Assembly (NCBI GenBank): GCA_947450325.1
Contig: CANFUT010000018.1
Span: forward strand, 1-64,000
Direction of reading: 5' to 3'
Source: Flavobacteriia bacterium
Lineage (GTDB): Bacteria; Bacteroidota; Bacteroidia; Flavobacteriales_D; Crocinitomicaceae
Length of the DNA stretch: 64,000 nt
The notes beneath the pieces were generated by a model. It saw nothing but the letters and a program-made list of their open reading frames with translations, had not been told where the DNA came from and did not search any database. This document shows, one piece after another, positions 9,284 to 18,123 of the stretch. The stretch's first letter is position 1. Every line of letters starts with the position of its first letter. A program made the translations under genes and the position numbers.

Positions 9284-9817
9284 ATGAAAAAAATTGCCTT
9301 CGGTCTTTTAGCTTGTTTCCTTTTATTCGCATGTCATGATGTGAAGAAGCAAAAACAATTAGACAAAATGGAATCATTGATTACCAAAATAAACAGCATA
9401 CGACAAACTTGGAATGGCGCACAAATTGAAGAATTGACGCCGATGATAGACGAAGTAAATACCGTTAACAAAACCATCTACAGAAAAAGCAGCAATTTAG
9501 ATACCATCAACATTGAATGGGCGCAAAAACTAGAAGATTATAAATACATTTCCACTGGTTTATCGTTTTTCCAATCTTCGAATGACGGAATGAAACGCAA
9601 TATTTATGATGCTTCGCAAAGTTTAGAACAACTCAACAACGAAATAAAAAACGCACAAGGCGACCGTTCGAAATATGACGAAAACATTCAATTTGAAGAG
9701 AAAAAAGTGACAGAATTAGCCAATTTTCTTCAAAAAATGCTTGAAACAAAAACAATTTGCGTAAATTCATACAACAGATTGCACAACGAAATCAAAGCTT
9801 ACAGCATTTCACAATAA
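9284..9817 (+). CDS. Small coiled-coil lipoprotein, unknown function
   Basis: A 177-residue predicted lipoprotein. The start MKKIAFGLLACFLLFAC is a type II signal peptide with Cys at residue 17. The rest is hydrophilic and helical, with heptad-like Leu/Ile spacing (residues about 22-60 and 105-165), so a coiled coil is likely. I recognise no family. It is the first gene of an apparent operon with the TPR protein 23 bp downstream and the RDD protein after it, so a role in the envelope together with the TPR protein is plausible but unproven. Confidence 0.65.
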   Translation: MKKIAFGLLACFLLFACHDVKKQKQLDKMESLITKINSIRQTWNGAQIEELTPMIDEVNTVNKTIYRKSSNLDTINIEWAQKLEDYKYISTGLSFFQSSNDGMKRNIYDASQSLEQLNNEIKNAQGDRSKYDENIQFEEKKVTELANFLQKMLETKTICVNSYNRLHNEIKAYSISQ

Positions 9818-9840
9818 ATTGATTTGTATCTTTACATACC

Positions 9841-11673
9841 ATGAAATTACTTAGTCTCATTTTCATCTTATTTCTTGCTACAATTACTCGCGCGCAAGAG
9901 GGAACAGACCAACAATTGGCGCAATATTATTACGCCGCAGGTCAGTTCGAAAAAGCCTTGCCTTATTGCCAAAAATTATACGCCAAGGAAAACAACAAAT
10001 TCAATTTTACACGCTATTTTGATTGTCTCATTGCGCTTAACAATGAGAAAGAAGCCGAGAAATTGATCAAAAAACAAATTTCAACAGACAGAAATAATCT
10101 AGAATATCCAGTGCTTTTGGGCGAATTTTATGAAAATCACGATAAAATCAAGGATGCAAACAAAATTTACCAAGATTTAATTACCGATTATTCCACTTCG
10201 ACCTTTACCCTACTCGATTTATACAAAGCTTTCAGAAACAAAGGAAAATACGATTTGGCGCTGCAATTGCTGGAAAAAGGGCGCAAAAGTTTGAAGGAAA
10301 ATTATCCGCTAAACATCGAGTTTGCTGAAATTTACAACATCACAGGTCAACCTGAAAAGATGATTGAAGAATACCTGAATTTAATCGAAATTCAAGCCAA
10401 TTATGCGCCTTCTATTCAATCAGTATTGACACAAAGAATCGATTTTTCGAAAGAAATCAGTCCAGAATATGACTTGTTGAAACAAAAATTACTCGAAAAA
10501 TCTCAGAAAAAACCGAATGAATTTGTGTATGCTGAAATGTTGATTTGGCTTTTTACACAGAAAAAACAATTTGCTTCAGCCTTGGTGCAAGCGCAAGCAC
10601 TCGACAAACGCGAAAAAGGTGCTGGACAACGCGTATATGAATTAGGAAATATGTGCGTTCAAAACAAAGTTTTTGATGTTGCGCGCAAATGTTTCAAATA
10701 TGTGGTTGACATGGGAGAAGAAAATGCTTTATTTTATGAAGCTGAATTCGCTTTGTTGAATACGCATTTTCAGGAAATTACTCAAAACAGAAATTACACT
10801 CCAGAAGAATTAACTGGTACCTTAAACGATTATCAAACTACTTTAAATCGCGTAGGGAAAAATCGTTCAAGCATTAGATTGATTTCAGAATTGGCGCACA
10901 TCCAAGCGTATTACGCCAACCAAACTTTAGAAGCGAAAAATCTCTTGGAAGAAGCACTCAAAATTCCTGGAATTACGCAAATTCAAGAAGCGGAATTGAA
11001 AATGCAATTGGCTGATATTCTGGTTTTACGAGATGATATTTGGGAAGCATCTTTGTTTTACATGCAAGTGGACAAAGATTTCAAATATGAACCAATTGGT
11101 TTCGAAGCGAAATTCAAAAATGCGCGTATTTTTTACTACGATGGAGATTTCAAATTTGCACAAAATCAATTAGATGTACTCAAACAATCAACCTCCAAAC
11201 TGATTGCCAACGATGCCATGAAATTGTCGCTTTTGATCACCGACAATTATGGCTTGGACAGCAATTTCACCGCCATGAGTTTGTTTGCAACCGCAGATTT
11301 ATTGCTCGAACAACACCAATATGAAAAAGCATTTTTCCTCTTCGATTCCATCGTGAAAGCATTTCCTTACCACGGTTTGGCGGATGAAATTTTGCTTCGA
11401 AAAGCCATTGCCATGGAGAATCAAGGAAAATGGACAGAAGCGGTGGTGTTTTTGGAAGATTTAATGAAATACCATGCTGAGGATATTTTGGCTGACGATG
11501 CATTATTTCATCTGGGCGACATTTTTGAAAACCACTTGGAAGACAAAGAAAAAGCGATTGAAAGCTACAAAAAAATTCTTTTCGACTACAAAGGAAGTTT
11601 GTACACCACCGAAGCCAGAAAAAGGCTGCGCGCTCTTCGTGGAGATGCAATCGATCCCGAAGACAACCTGTAA
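9841..11673 (+). CDS. Secreted/periplasmic tetratricopeptide-repeat protein
   Basis: A 610-residue protein with a signal peptide (MKLLSLIFILFLATITRAQ) followed by TPR-like helix pairs along nearly all its length, for example QYYYAAGQFEKALPYCQKLY near residue 28 and the C-terminal block ADDALFHLGDIFEN. The family builds scaffolds for protein complexes at the envelope. A TATCTTTA box ends 6 bp before the ATG, which hints at an additional internal, nearly leaderless promoter. The RDD gene starts two bases after its stop, so translation is probably coupled. No enzymatic domain is seen. Confidence 0.75.
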   Translation: MKLLSLIFILFLATITRAQEGTDQQLAQYYYAAGQFEKALPYCQKLYAKENNKFNFTRYFDCLIALNNEKEAEKLIKKQISTDRNNLEYPVLLGEFYENHDKIKDANKIYQDLITDYSTSTFTLLDLYKAFRNKGKYDLALQLLEKGRKSLKENYPLNIEFAEIYNITGQPEKMIEEYLNLIEIQANYAPSIQSVLTQRIDFSKEISPEYDLLKQKLLEKSQKKPNEFVYAEMLIWLFTQKKQFASALVQAQALDKREKGAGQRVYELGNMCVQNKVFDVARKCFKYVVDMGEENALFYEAEFALLNTHFQEITQNRNYTPEELTGTLNDYQTTLNRVGKNRSSIRLISELAHIQAYYANQTLEAKNLLEEALKIPGITQIQEAELKMQLADILVLRDDIWEASLFYMQVDKDFKYEPIGFEAKFKNARIFYYDGDFKFAQNQLDVLKQSTSKLIANDAMKLSLLITDNYGLDSNFTAMSLFATADLLLEQHQYEKAFFLFDSIVKAFPYHGLADEILLRKAIAMENQGKWTEAVVFLEDLMKYHAEDILADDALFHLGDIFENHLEDKEKAIESYKKILFDYKGSLYTTEARKRLRALRGDAIDPEDNL

Positions 11674-11675
11674 CC

Positions 11676-12275
11676 ATGAAAAAAATAACCGAAATCTACA
11701 TCGAAAAAGAATACCTGAAATCTGAAAGAGATTTTTATGGAAACCGAATCAAAGTTCCTACCATTGGGAAATTCAAACGTGACGTTGTATTGGCTGGCCA
11801 TTGGGAAAGATTAGGACATTACATCATTGACTTTGCAATCATTTTTGCGGTCAGCATTATCATCGGAATCGCACTAATACTTATCTCACCGAAAGTTTTC
11901 AATTTCGTGGTTTCCGTTGGATTCAATCTCAACCTTGGTTTTACTAATATCAAATATGATTTAATCAGCTATTTGATTACTTTTCTGTACTATTTCCTGC
12001 TCGAATCAACCATCAAAAGAACGATAGGAAAATTTGCCACCCAAACCGTTGTCATTGACGAATACGGAAATCCACCAAGCAAAGACAAAATCGCCATTCG
12101 CACGCTCGCCAGGTTCATTCCTTTTGAAATATTATCTTGCTTAGGAAGTAGAGGCTGGCACGACAAACTTTCGAATACTTTTGTCGTTTCAAAAAAAGAA
12201 GCCGAAACACTCAGAAGTTTACTGCAAGATGAAAATGGATATGCGGTTTCTGATTCTTTGGAATTGTTGGATTAA
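11676..12275 (+). CDS. RDD-family membrane protein
   Basis: A 199-residue inner-membrane protein. The RDD core begins near residue 41 (LAGHWERLGHYIIDFAII), has the family Arg and Asp in the first helix, a second helix pair around residues 85-105 and the conserved basic segment KRTIGKFATQTVV, and ends with the usual helix (IRTLARFIPFE). The tail after residue 165 (VSKKEAETL onwards) is cytosolic. RDD proteins are proposed transporters or channels, but the substrate is mostly unknown. It follows the TPR gene by two bases. A fragment homologous to its C-terminus lies 800 bp downstream (13078-13185). Confidence 0.8.
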   Translation: MKKITEIYIEKEYLKSERDFYGNRIKVPTIGKFKRDVVLAGHWERLGHYIIDFAIIFAVSIIIGIALILISPKVFNFVVSVGFNLNLGFTNIKYDLISYLITFLYYFLLESTIKRTIGKFATQTVVIDEYGNPPSKDKIAIRTLARFIPFEILSCLGSRGWHDKLSNTFVVSKKEAETLRSLLQDENGYAVSDSLELLD

Positions 12276-12335
12276 GAATAATGCAAATTAATGGAACGGT
12301 AAAAAATTTATAGTTAAACGACTAATACTTCAAAA

Positions 12336-13073
12336 ATGAAATTAATAACGATTTTATTTTTAACGCTTGGGGTTACAGCTCCAAGCGTTATATTCTCTCA
12401 AAATGGTAACAGAATTTCATTACAGGCTGGTTTATTTCATTCTTTTTTTGATGGTTCAGCCGTTATTAATCCTATTCCAACAAATCCGACAAAAAGAATA
12501 AAAAACTTTAAAATACTATCAAACTTGCTTCAAGGAATTTTAAACGACTCAAGAGGAATCAATTATCAAAGAAAAATAAATGAAAAATCTGCTATTTCAA
12601 TTGAGTACATGACTTTAAATGCTGGATATGACTTCAGACAGGTTGTTAATAACAATACCGTTAATCCTGTAATTGCAGGCAGAAATCTAAAATATGTAAA
12701 TCTATCTTATTCAAGAATTATTCAATTATCGGAAAAATTTGACTTTTTATTTGGAGGTGGTTTTAATTATCTGTGGGGTTATGAACGTCTTTACCACTAC
12801 ACTTCTAATGGAGGTTGGGGAGAGCCAAAATTTTATGGGTATTATAGGAATGACATCGGCATTAATGCACGAACTGGTATTGAATATACACCAATAAAAA
12901 GGATAACATTATTCACAAACTTTGATTTCCTCGGAATAGCATATTTAGGAGCAGAAGATGTAGATGGAAACAATGCATCAGATTTTTATAAAGTTAAATT
13001 TGACTTGAAAAATATCCCAAGCCGGTATGACTTATCTTGGCGATTTGGAATAGGTTTTAATTTTGGAAAATAA
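12336..13073 (+). CDS. Outer-membrane beta-barrel-like protein, unknown function
   Basis: A 245-residue protein with a signal peptide (MKLITILFLTLGVTAPSVIFSQ) and alternating polar/aromatic strands typical of small outer-membrane barrels (ISLQAGLFHSFF, KFDFLFGGGFNYLWGYERL, YDLSWRFGIGFNFGK). The C-terminal residue pattern of a strand ending near FNFGK fits a last barrel strand. I do not recognise the family. It lies between the intact RDD gene and a leftover RDD C-terminus, so it may have entered by insertion or recombination; its base composition is slightly more AT-rich than the operon before it. Confidence 0.6.
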   Translation: MKLITILFLTLGVTAPSVIFSQNGNRISLQAGLFHSFFDGSAVINPIPTNPTKRIKNFKILSNLLQGILNDSRGINYQRKINEKSAISIEYMTLNAGYDFRQVVNNNTVNPVIAGRNLKYVNLSYSRIIQLSEKFDFLFGGGFNYLWGYERLYHYTSNGGWGEPKFYGYYRNDIGINARTGIEYTPIKRITLFTNFDFLGIAYLGAEDVDGNNASDFYKVKFDLKNIPSRYDLSWRFGIGFNFGK

Positions 13074-13077
13074 TTGC

Positions 13078-13185
13078 TTATCGATAAAATTTGCTGTGAC
13101 TAGAAAAAAAGCTAAAAAATTAAAAGCACTTTTAGAAGATGAAAATGCTTTTTCGTATTCCAATTCAGAAGATTTGTTGACTTAA
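13078..13185 (+). pseudogene. C-terminal fragment of a second RDD-family gene
   Basis: Translated in the frame ending at the TAA 13183-13185 this stretch gives 35 residues that align without gaps with the last 35 residues of the intact RDD protein at 11676-12275; 16 of 35 positions are identical, including LLxDEN and the final LL. There is no start and nothing of the RDD core upstream, since the barrel gene stops at 13073. It looks like the scar of a tandem RDD duplication later disrupted. The TAA overlaps the stop codon of the convergent hydrolase gene. Confidence 0.7.
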
Positions 13186-13925
13186 AGCTGAATAAAATCC
13201 CGCAAAATCAACCGCAAATCGTCCGTCGCTTCTTCATGCGTCATGTGCGCCACATTCGGCAAAATCGACATGTTAAATTGCTGATTGCGCGTATGCTCCA
13301 ACATGGTTTCCAGCGGTACAGCTTGGTCCAATTCACCTTGGATGATTTTCAAATCTGCTATTTTTTCTTGCGCAAATAACGTATTATCTGGTCGGTCTCG
13401 CATCGCTTTCGTGGCGTAAACAATCGCTTCAACAGACATTAAATTGGCTTCTGAAATCACTTTTTGAATGAACTTTTTATGATTTTCTGGTTGCGCAAAC
13501 AATCCCGAAATCGCTTCCGTGATAAATCTCGGCGCGTTGATTTTGACCACTTCGATCACCCGATTTCGATCGATTTTCTTTTGCTGTGCATCTTCCCAAA
13601 AATTGGAATTGAGCAAACAAATTTTGTTTACACCTGCATTGATTTTCGCCAATTGCAAAGCAACGTAGCCGCCCATAGAATGTCCAACGATATTGTATTC
13701 CGAAATATCCAAAGATGTGAGCGTTTCCAAAACTTCCTGCGCCATTGCCTCAATGGAAACAGCATTAGGCAAAAAAGTAGATTTTCCGTGTCCGGGCAAA
13801 TCAATCAAAATACTTTGAAAAGGAAATTGCGCTAGATCCAGCGATTCCCACATAGAAGAAGATTCCAGAAAACCATGCAAAAATACCACAGGCTTTCCGG
13901 AACCAATTTTTTCGAAATGCAACAT
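13182..13925 (-). CDS. Alpha/beta hydrolase
   Basis: A 247-residue alpha/beta-hydrolase fold protein, presumably a cytosolic esterase or related hydrolase. The oxyanion region VFLHGFLESSSMW (14-26), the nucleophile elbow GHSMGG near residue 82, an acidic residue in the segment QGELDQAVP and the histidine in PNVAHMTHEEA form a complete triad. Substrate cannot be read from sequence. It starts 11 bp downstream of the aminopeptidase gene, so the two are probably cotranscribed. Confidence 0.8.
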   Translation of the reverse strand: MLHFEKIGSGKPVVFLHGFLESSSMWESLDLAQFPFQSILIDLPGHGKSTFLPNAVSIEAMAQEVLETLTSLDISEYNIVGHSMGGYVALQLAKINAGVNKICLLNSNFWEDAQQKKIDRNRVIEVVKINAPRFITEAISGLFAQPENHKKFIQKVISEANLMSVEAIVYATKAMRDRPDNTLFAQEKIADLKIIQGELDQAVPLETMLEHTRNQQFNMSILPNVAHMTHEEATDDLRLILRDFIQL

Positions 13926-13936
13926 GAAATGCTAAA

Positions 13937-15229
13937 TCAAGAATTCATCAAAGATTCAATTTCATCTGCTTCAATCGGAATATCACGCATTAAATTGAAT
14001 GGCGCACCGTTTTCTTGTATCACCAAATTGTCTTCCAAACGAATTCCCAATCCTTCTTCTTGAATGTAAATTCCTGGCTCACATGTGAAAACCATTCCCG
14101 CTTGAATTGGCTCGTTCCACAAACCTACGTCATGTGTATCTAAACCAATGAAATGCGAAGTTCCATGCATGAAATATTTTTTATACGCTGGCCAATCTGG
14201 ATTTTGATTTTTAATATCCGTTGAATCGATCAACTTCAATTTCAACAATTCACTTTCCATGATGCGCCCAACTTCTGCTTGATATTCAGCTAAAATTGTG
14301 CCCGGAACCAACATTTTTTCCGCTTCTTTTTTGACGTGTAAAACAGCGTTGTAAACCGCTTTTTGACGGTCCGTAAATCTTCCATTTACAGGAATTGCAC
14401 GTGATAAATCAGAAGCATAATTGGCATATTCAGCCGCCACATCTAACAAAATCACATCGCCGTCTTTACATTGTTGGTTATTTTCAATGTAGTGTAAAAC
14501 ACATGCATTTTTTCCAGAAGCAATGATTGGCGTATAAGCGAAACCTTTGGAACGATTGCGCACAAATTCGTGAATCAATTCAGCTTCGATTTCATACTCC
14601 CAAACGCCTGGTTTTGTAAACGAAAGCAAGCGTTCTAAGCCTTTTTTGGTAATGTTACAAGCGTGTTGCATCAAATCCAATTCTTCCTTTTCTTTGATTG
14701 AACGGATTTTATGCATGATTGGCGCACTTTTGTAAACCGCATGAGCAGGATATTCAGCGCGACAACTATTGATAAAGCGATCTTCTCTTGTTTCAGCTTC
14801 CGTATTGGCACGCAAATGTTCGTTGGTGTTGAAATAAATGCCATGCGCTTCAGCCATCAATTGTTTCCAAATCACAGGAAATTGATTCAACCAATAAACC
14901 GTTTGAATACCTGAAGTTTCGAAAGCTGTTTCTTTAGTCAACTTTTCGCCTTCCCAAATGGCAATCAAATCTGAAGTTTCTTTCAGAAATAAAATTTCGC
15001 GGTGCTTTTCATTTTTACAATCAGGAAAAATCACCAAAATACTTTCCTCTTGGTCAACGCCTGACAAATATAAAATGTCGCGATGTTGCTGAAAAGGCAT
15101 TGTACTATCAGCTGAAATCGGGAAAATATCATTGGAATTGAAAACTGCCAACGTGTTGGCAACCATCTGTTTTGAAAATTTTGCGCGGTTTCTTACGTAC
15201 AAATCCTTGGTTATTCTATCGTATTTCAT
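13937..15229 (-). CDS. pepP: Xaa-Pro aminopeptidase (aminopeptidase P, M24B)
   Basis: A 430-residue metallopeptidase that removes an N-terminal residue preceding proline. An N-terminal creatinase-like domain (about 1-170) precedes the pita-bread catalytic domain. The five metal ligands are visible: two Asp in the segment DVAAEYANYASDLSRAIP, His in HGTSHFIGLDTHD, Glu in CEPGIYI and Glu in RLEDNLVI. Length matches bacterial PepP. It precedes the alpha/beta hydrolase in the same direction. Confidence 0.9.
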   Translation of the reverse strand: MKYDRITKDLYVRNRAKFSKQMVANTLAVFNSNDIFPISADSTMPFQQHRDILYLSGVDQEESILVIFPDCKNEKHREILFLKETSDLIAIWEGEKLTKETAFETSGIQTVYWLNQFPVIWKQLMAEAHGIYFNTNEHLRANTEAETREDRFINSCRAEYPAHAVYKSAPIMHKIRSIKEKEELDLMQHACNITKKGLERLLSFTKPGVWEYEIEAELIHEFVRNRSKGFAYTPIIASGKNACVLHYIENNQQCKDGDVILLDVAAEYANYASDLSRAIPVNGRFTDRQKAVYNAVLHVKKEAEKMLVPGTILAEYQAEVGRIMESELLKLKLIDSTDIKNQNPDWPAYKKYFMHGTSHFIGLDTHDVGLWNEPIQAGMVFTCEPGIYIQEEGLGIRLEDNLVIQENGAPFNLMRDIPIEADEIESLMNS

Positions 15230-15313
15230 GCTGTTAAAGTATTAATTCTAAAGGCTGAAATTAATAAAAATCAGTCAAAAGGAAATTAATTCTTGTTAAA
15301 ACAAGCAAAAGAA

Positions 15314-16189
15314 TTACTGTGGATTTGCCAAGTGTTTTAAGTCTTCAACTGATTCAATCGGATTTGCCCAATCGGCAATCAACTCGCCATGCACTTTCAT
15401 CTGATATCCACCAGCGTACACTTTCAATCCATTGGTGTCGTTTGACAAGCGTTCAAAATATTTTTTGACAAAACCTGCATCAACCGAAGTCAACCAAGAA
15501 GTAATCAAGCAAACTGGTTTAATTTGTTCAATGCATTCAATCAAAGCATCATACGGTAAAGATTGACCTAAATAAAAAGTAGATCTACCCATTTTACGCA
15601 ACACAAAATGGTAAAACAGCAAACTTATTTCATGCCATTCATGTTCTGGCAAAAACAACATTACTGGATTTTCCTTGCTTGCAGGAACTTCGATTTTATC
15701 AATCTCAGTGATAATCAATTGTCGAATCAAATTGGACATGAAATGTTCTTGTGCTGCATTGATTGAACCAACCATCCACATCACACCAATTTTTTCTAGA
15801 AACGGAATCAAATGACTGGTAAAAGTGGCTTCCAAACCAAATTCTTCAATCAATTTATGAAACGTTGTTTTGAATAATATTTCATCTAACTCTATCAAAG
15901 AAAGTACGAGTTTTTCATAACTTGAATCAACATCGTAACTTCCTCTCAAATCTGCAACCTTCTCGTTGATTTGCTTTTCAGACATTTCAGCAATTCGAGA
16001 GATTTTGAGTCCATTTTTGTTCAACAAAGCAACATTTAACAAAGAAACAAGCTCTTTGTCGCAATATGTTCTGATTTGCGTTTCTGTCCTTTCTGGATTT
16101 AGAATTCCATAGCGTTTCTCCCACATACGAATCGTATGTGCCTTAATACCTGTGAGTTGCTCTAAATCTTTTATTTTATACTCAGCCAT
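15314..16189 (-). CDS. MerR-family regulator with B12-binding domain (CarH/LitR-like)
   Basis: A 291-residue transcription factor. Residues 1-70 are a MerR winged helix (IKDLEQLTGIKAHTIRMWEKRYG). Residues about 85-160 are the four-helix B12-cap with the photoreceptor signature W-x9-EH (W138, E148, H149). Residues 175-290 are a Rossmann cobalamin-binding domain with E184-x-H186, the position of the lower axial histidine; the usual glycine three residues later is serine. In CarH and LitR adenosylcobalamin holds a DNA-bound tetramer that light breaks apart, which switches on carotenoid genes. Light sensing here is inferred from the motif. No carotenoid gene is near; the divergent gene codes for a lipoprotein. 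Confidence 0.82.
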   Translation of the reverse strand: MAEYKIKDLEQLTGIKAHTIRMWEKRYGILNPERTETQIRTYCDKELVSLLNVALLNKNGLKISRIAEMSEKQINEKVADLRGSYDVDSSYEKLVLSLIELDEILFKTTFHKLIEEFGLEATFTSHLIPFLEKIGVMWMVGSINAAQEHFMSNLIRQLIITEIDKIEVPASKENPVMLFLPEHEWHEISLLFYHFVLRKMGRSTFYLGQSLPYDALIECIEQIKPVCLITSWLTSVDAGFVKKYFERLSNDTNGLKVYAGGYQMKVHGELIADWANPIESVEDLKHLANPQ

Positions 16190-16218
16190 TGTAAAACCAA
16201 AACAAAAGTTTGTTTAAA

Positions 16219-16332
16219 ATGTTCATCAAATGAAATCATTTTTTTTCAATTGGGTGGTTTATTTTTTCACACAATAATCGTTTTCAGTATCAAAAAAATG
16301 TGGTGTAACAATTATTTTTTTAACATGAACAT
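16219..16332. promoter_or_regulatory. Candidate operator pair between MerR and lipoprotein genes
   Basis: ATGTTCAT at 16219-16226 and its exact reverse complement ATGAACAT at 16325-16332 flank the region between the divergent genes. The first copy is part of TTCAT-CAA-ATGAA, itself a small palindrome. The MerR-type neighbour makes an operator plausible, but this is only a motif. Confidence 0.25.
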
Positions 16333-16348
16333 ATTCAATCAAATCAAT

Positions 16349-16356
16349 TATATTTG
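16349..16356 (+). promoter_or_regulatory. -7 box of the lipoprotein gene
   Basis: Perfect TATATTTG, 31 bp before the ATG at 16388 and just downstream of the second candidate operator half. Confidence 0.45.
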
Positions 16357-16387
16357 TTGTAGAAAATGTAAATCTCTCTTCAGCAAA

Positions 16388-16990
16388 ATGACTCAAATTC
16401 AAAGCATATCAAAATACATGGCTGTTTTCGGCTTTGCTAGTTTATCTGTGCTTTTTTCTGCTTGCGAGAGCGGAAATGACGAGAAAAATCAAACAGAAGT
16501 TATAGAAGATTTCTTCGAATTTCAAAAATTCAACCTTAAAGATTACGGTTTAAACGCAACCATCATGTTGCCTGACGAAACAGCCAATATTGGTGCTTCC
16601 ACTAGACCAGAAGTCAAACACGATGAAGACGGTTTCAAATGGGAAATTGAAGTCGGACCCAATTTCCATATGATTATTGATGATTTTGGAGAAGAAAAAA
16701 ACAAAGTCGCTGACAAAAAAAGAAAATTGAAGGAACTCGATATTTTTGAAACCAAATTTTTGGTGGACGAAAAAGATTTCATCATCTATGAAAGTACTTT
16801 GAAAGTGGACGGTGAGAAAGCTTCGCCGATTACAGATCCAAAGCCACACGTTTCTTATCACGTTTACGGTCAAAAAGTTATCGATGGTTATACCTACGTT
16901 TTCAGAAGTCGTGAAGAAGGTTACCAAAAAAACATCATTGATTTGATGGCTAAATCGATTAAATCTGTTCAAGAAGTCAAAAATATTTAG
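16388..16990 (+). CDS. Predicted lipoprotein, unknown function
   Basis: A 200-residue predicted lipoprotein. The start at 16388 (MTQIQSISKYMAVFGFASL) gives a signal peptide with lipobox LFSAC; a longer frame from 16250 is less likely because a TATATTTG promoter element lies inside it. The mature part is mixed alpha/beta and strongly charged, with one conserved-looking DDFGEEKN segment. I recognise no family. It lies divergent to the B12-binding MerR regulator, which may control it, and 47 bp before mrp. Confidence 0.6.
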   Translation: MTQIQSISKYMAVFGFASLSVLFSACESGNDEKNQTEVIEDFFEFQKFNLKDYGLNATIMLPDETANIGASTRPEVKHDEDGFKWEIEVGPNFHMIIDDFGEEKNKVADKKRKLKELDIFETKFLVDEKDFIIYESTLKVDGEKASPITDPKPHVSYHVYGQKVIDGYTYVFRSREEGYQKNIIDLMAKSIKSVQEVKNI

Positions 16991-17011
16991 GACTTGACCA
17001 ACTGAAATTCG

Positions 17012-17019
17012 TAATTTTG
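17012..17019 (+). promoter_or_regulatory. -7 box of mrp
   Basis: Perfect TAATTTTG ends 18 bp before the ATG at 17038; a TTG at 16994-16996 is somewhat close (15-bp spacer). Its position inside the longer frame supports the 17038 start. Confidence 0.4.
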
Positions 17020-17037
17020 TACCACATTTCAGAATCA

Positions 17038-18120
17038 ATGAGTATTACACGAGAAAACATATTGGAAGTACTTGGAAAAGTGCTTGAGCCAGACTTAAAG
17101 AAAGACATCGTTTCCCTTAATTTAGTTGAAAACTTAGAAATTTCAGATGCTGGAATAAACATCACCGTTTTGGTTTCAAATCCTGCACTGCATGCAAGAA
17201 AACGCATGCAAGAATTGGTTGAATTTAACTTAAAACAAGCGTTTGGTGATGATTTACAAATTGCCACAACTGTCAAAGGAATTCCTACAGAATCAATGAA
17301 AGCAAGAAGAAAAATCTTGCCTGAAGTTAAAAATATCATTGCCATCGCTTCTGGAAAAGGTGGCGTTGGAAAATCAACTGTGACAGCAAATTTAGCTGGC
17401 GGTTTGGCGAAAGCTGGATACAAAGTTGGAATCGTTGATGCGGATATCTACGGTCCTTCGATGCCAACGATGTTTGACGTAGTTGGAGAAAGACCAACGA
17501 TGATTGATGTGGACGGAACACCAATGATCAATCCTGTGATGAGTTACGGAATCAAAATTTTATCCATTGGATTTTTCACTGAGCAAGACAATGCAGTAGT
17601 TTGGCGCGGTCCAATGGCAGCGAAAGCAATGACGCAATTGTTTACTGATGCTTATTGGGGAGAATTGGATTATTTGTTGATTGACCTACCTCCGGGAACG
17701 GGCGACATTCACCTTTCTTTGGTTCAAACTGTTCCTTTAGATGGCGCTGTAATTGTCAGCACACCGCAAGAAGTCGCATTAGCAGATGCGCGAAAAGGTG
17801 TGAACATGTTCAAATTGGAAAACATCAATGTTCCGGTGATTGGAATCATTGAAAATATGGCTTGGTTTACGCCAGCAGAATTGCCAGAAAATAAATATTA
17901 CCTTTTTGGACGCGACGGAGCGAAAAATCTGGCTGAAGGAATGGGCGAAACATTTTTAGGTCATATTCCTTTAGTTCAAAGTGTAAGAGAATCAGGCGAT
18001 GTTGGAAGACCTGCTGTTTTTCAGGAAAATACACCAACAGCTTTAGTTTTTGAAGAATTAGTTCGTACATTTGTTGAAGAAGTGAAAGTTGCAAAACTTA
18101 AATCATCTATAAAAAATTAA
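17038..18120 (+). CDS. mrp: Mrp/ApbC-type Fe-S cluster carrier ATPase
   Basis: A 360-residue P-loop ATPase that carries [4Fe-4S] clusters to target proteins in the cytosol. An N-terminal MIP18/DUF59 domain (about 1-90) precedes the ParA/MinD-like ATPase domain with deviant Walker A GKGGVGKST, the switch region DADIYGPSMP and DLPPGTGD. The bridging CxxC found in many NBP35/ApbC proteins is not visible, which is common among DUF59-fused bacterial members. ATG 17038 (MSITRE) is preferred over an upstream TTG. The NifU-like gene follows after 3 bp, supporting a shared role in Fe-S assembly for the many Fe-S enzymes such as ActB and QueG. Confidence 0.88.
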   Translation: MSITRENILEVLGKVLEPDLKKDIVSLNLVENLEISDAGINITVLVSNPALHARKRMQELVEFNLKQAFGDDLQIATTVKGIPTESMKARRKILPEVKNIIAIASGKGGVGKSTVTANLAGGLAKAGYKVGIVDADIYGPSMPTMFDVVGERPTMIDVDGTPMINPVMSYGIKILSIGFFTEQDNAVVWRGPMAAKAMTQLFTDAYWGELDYLLIDLPPGTGDIHLSLVQTVPLDGAVIVSTPQEVALADARKGVNMFKLENINVPVIGIIENMAWFTPAELPENKYYLFGRDGAKNLAEGMGETFLGHIPLVQSVRESGDVGRPAVFQENTPTALVFEELVRTFVEEVKVAKLKSSIKN

Positions 18121-18123
18121 AAA

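Noticed and set aside
16250-16387. N-terminal extension of the lipoprotein gene from 16250
   Set aside because: It overlaps the TATATTTG promoter element and would place the lipoprotein signal 46 residues inside.
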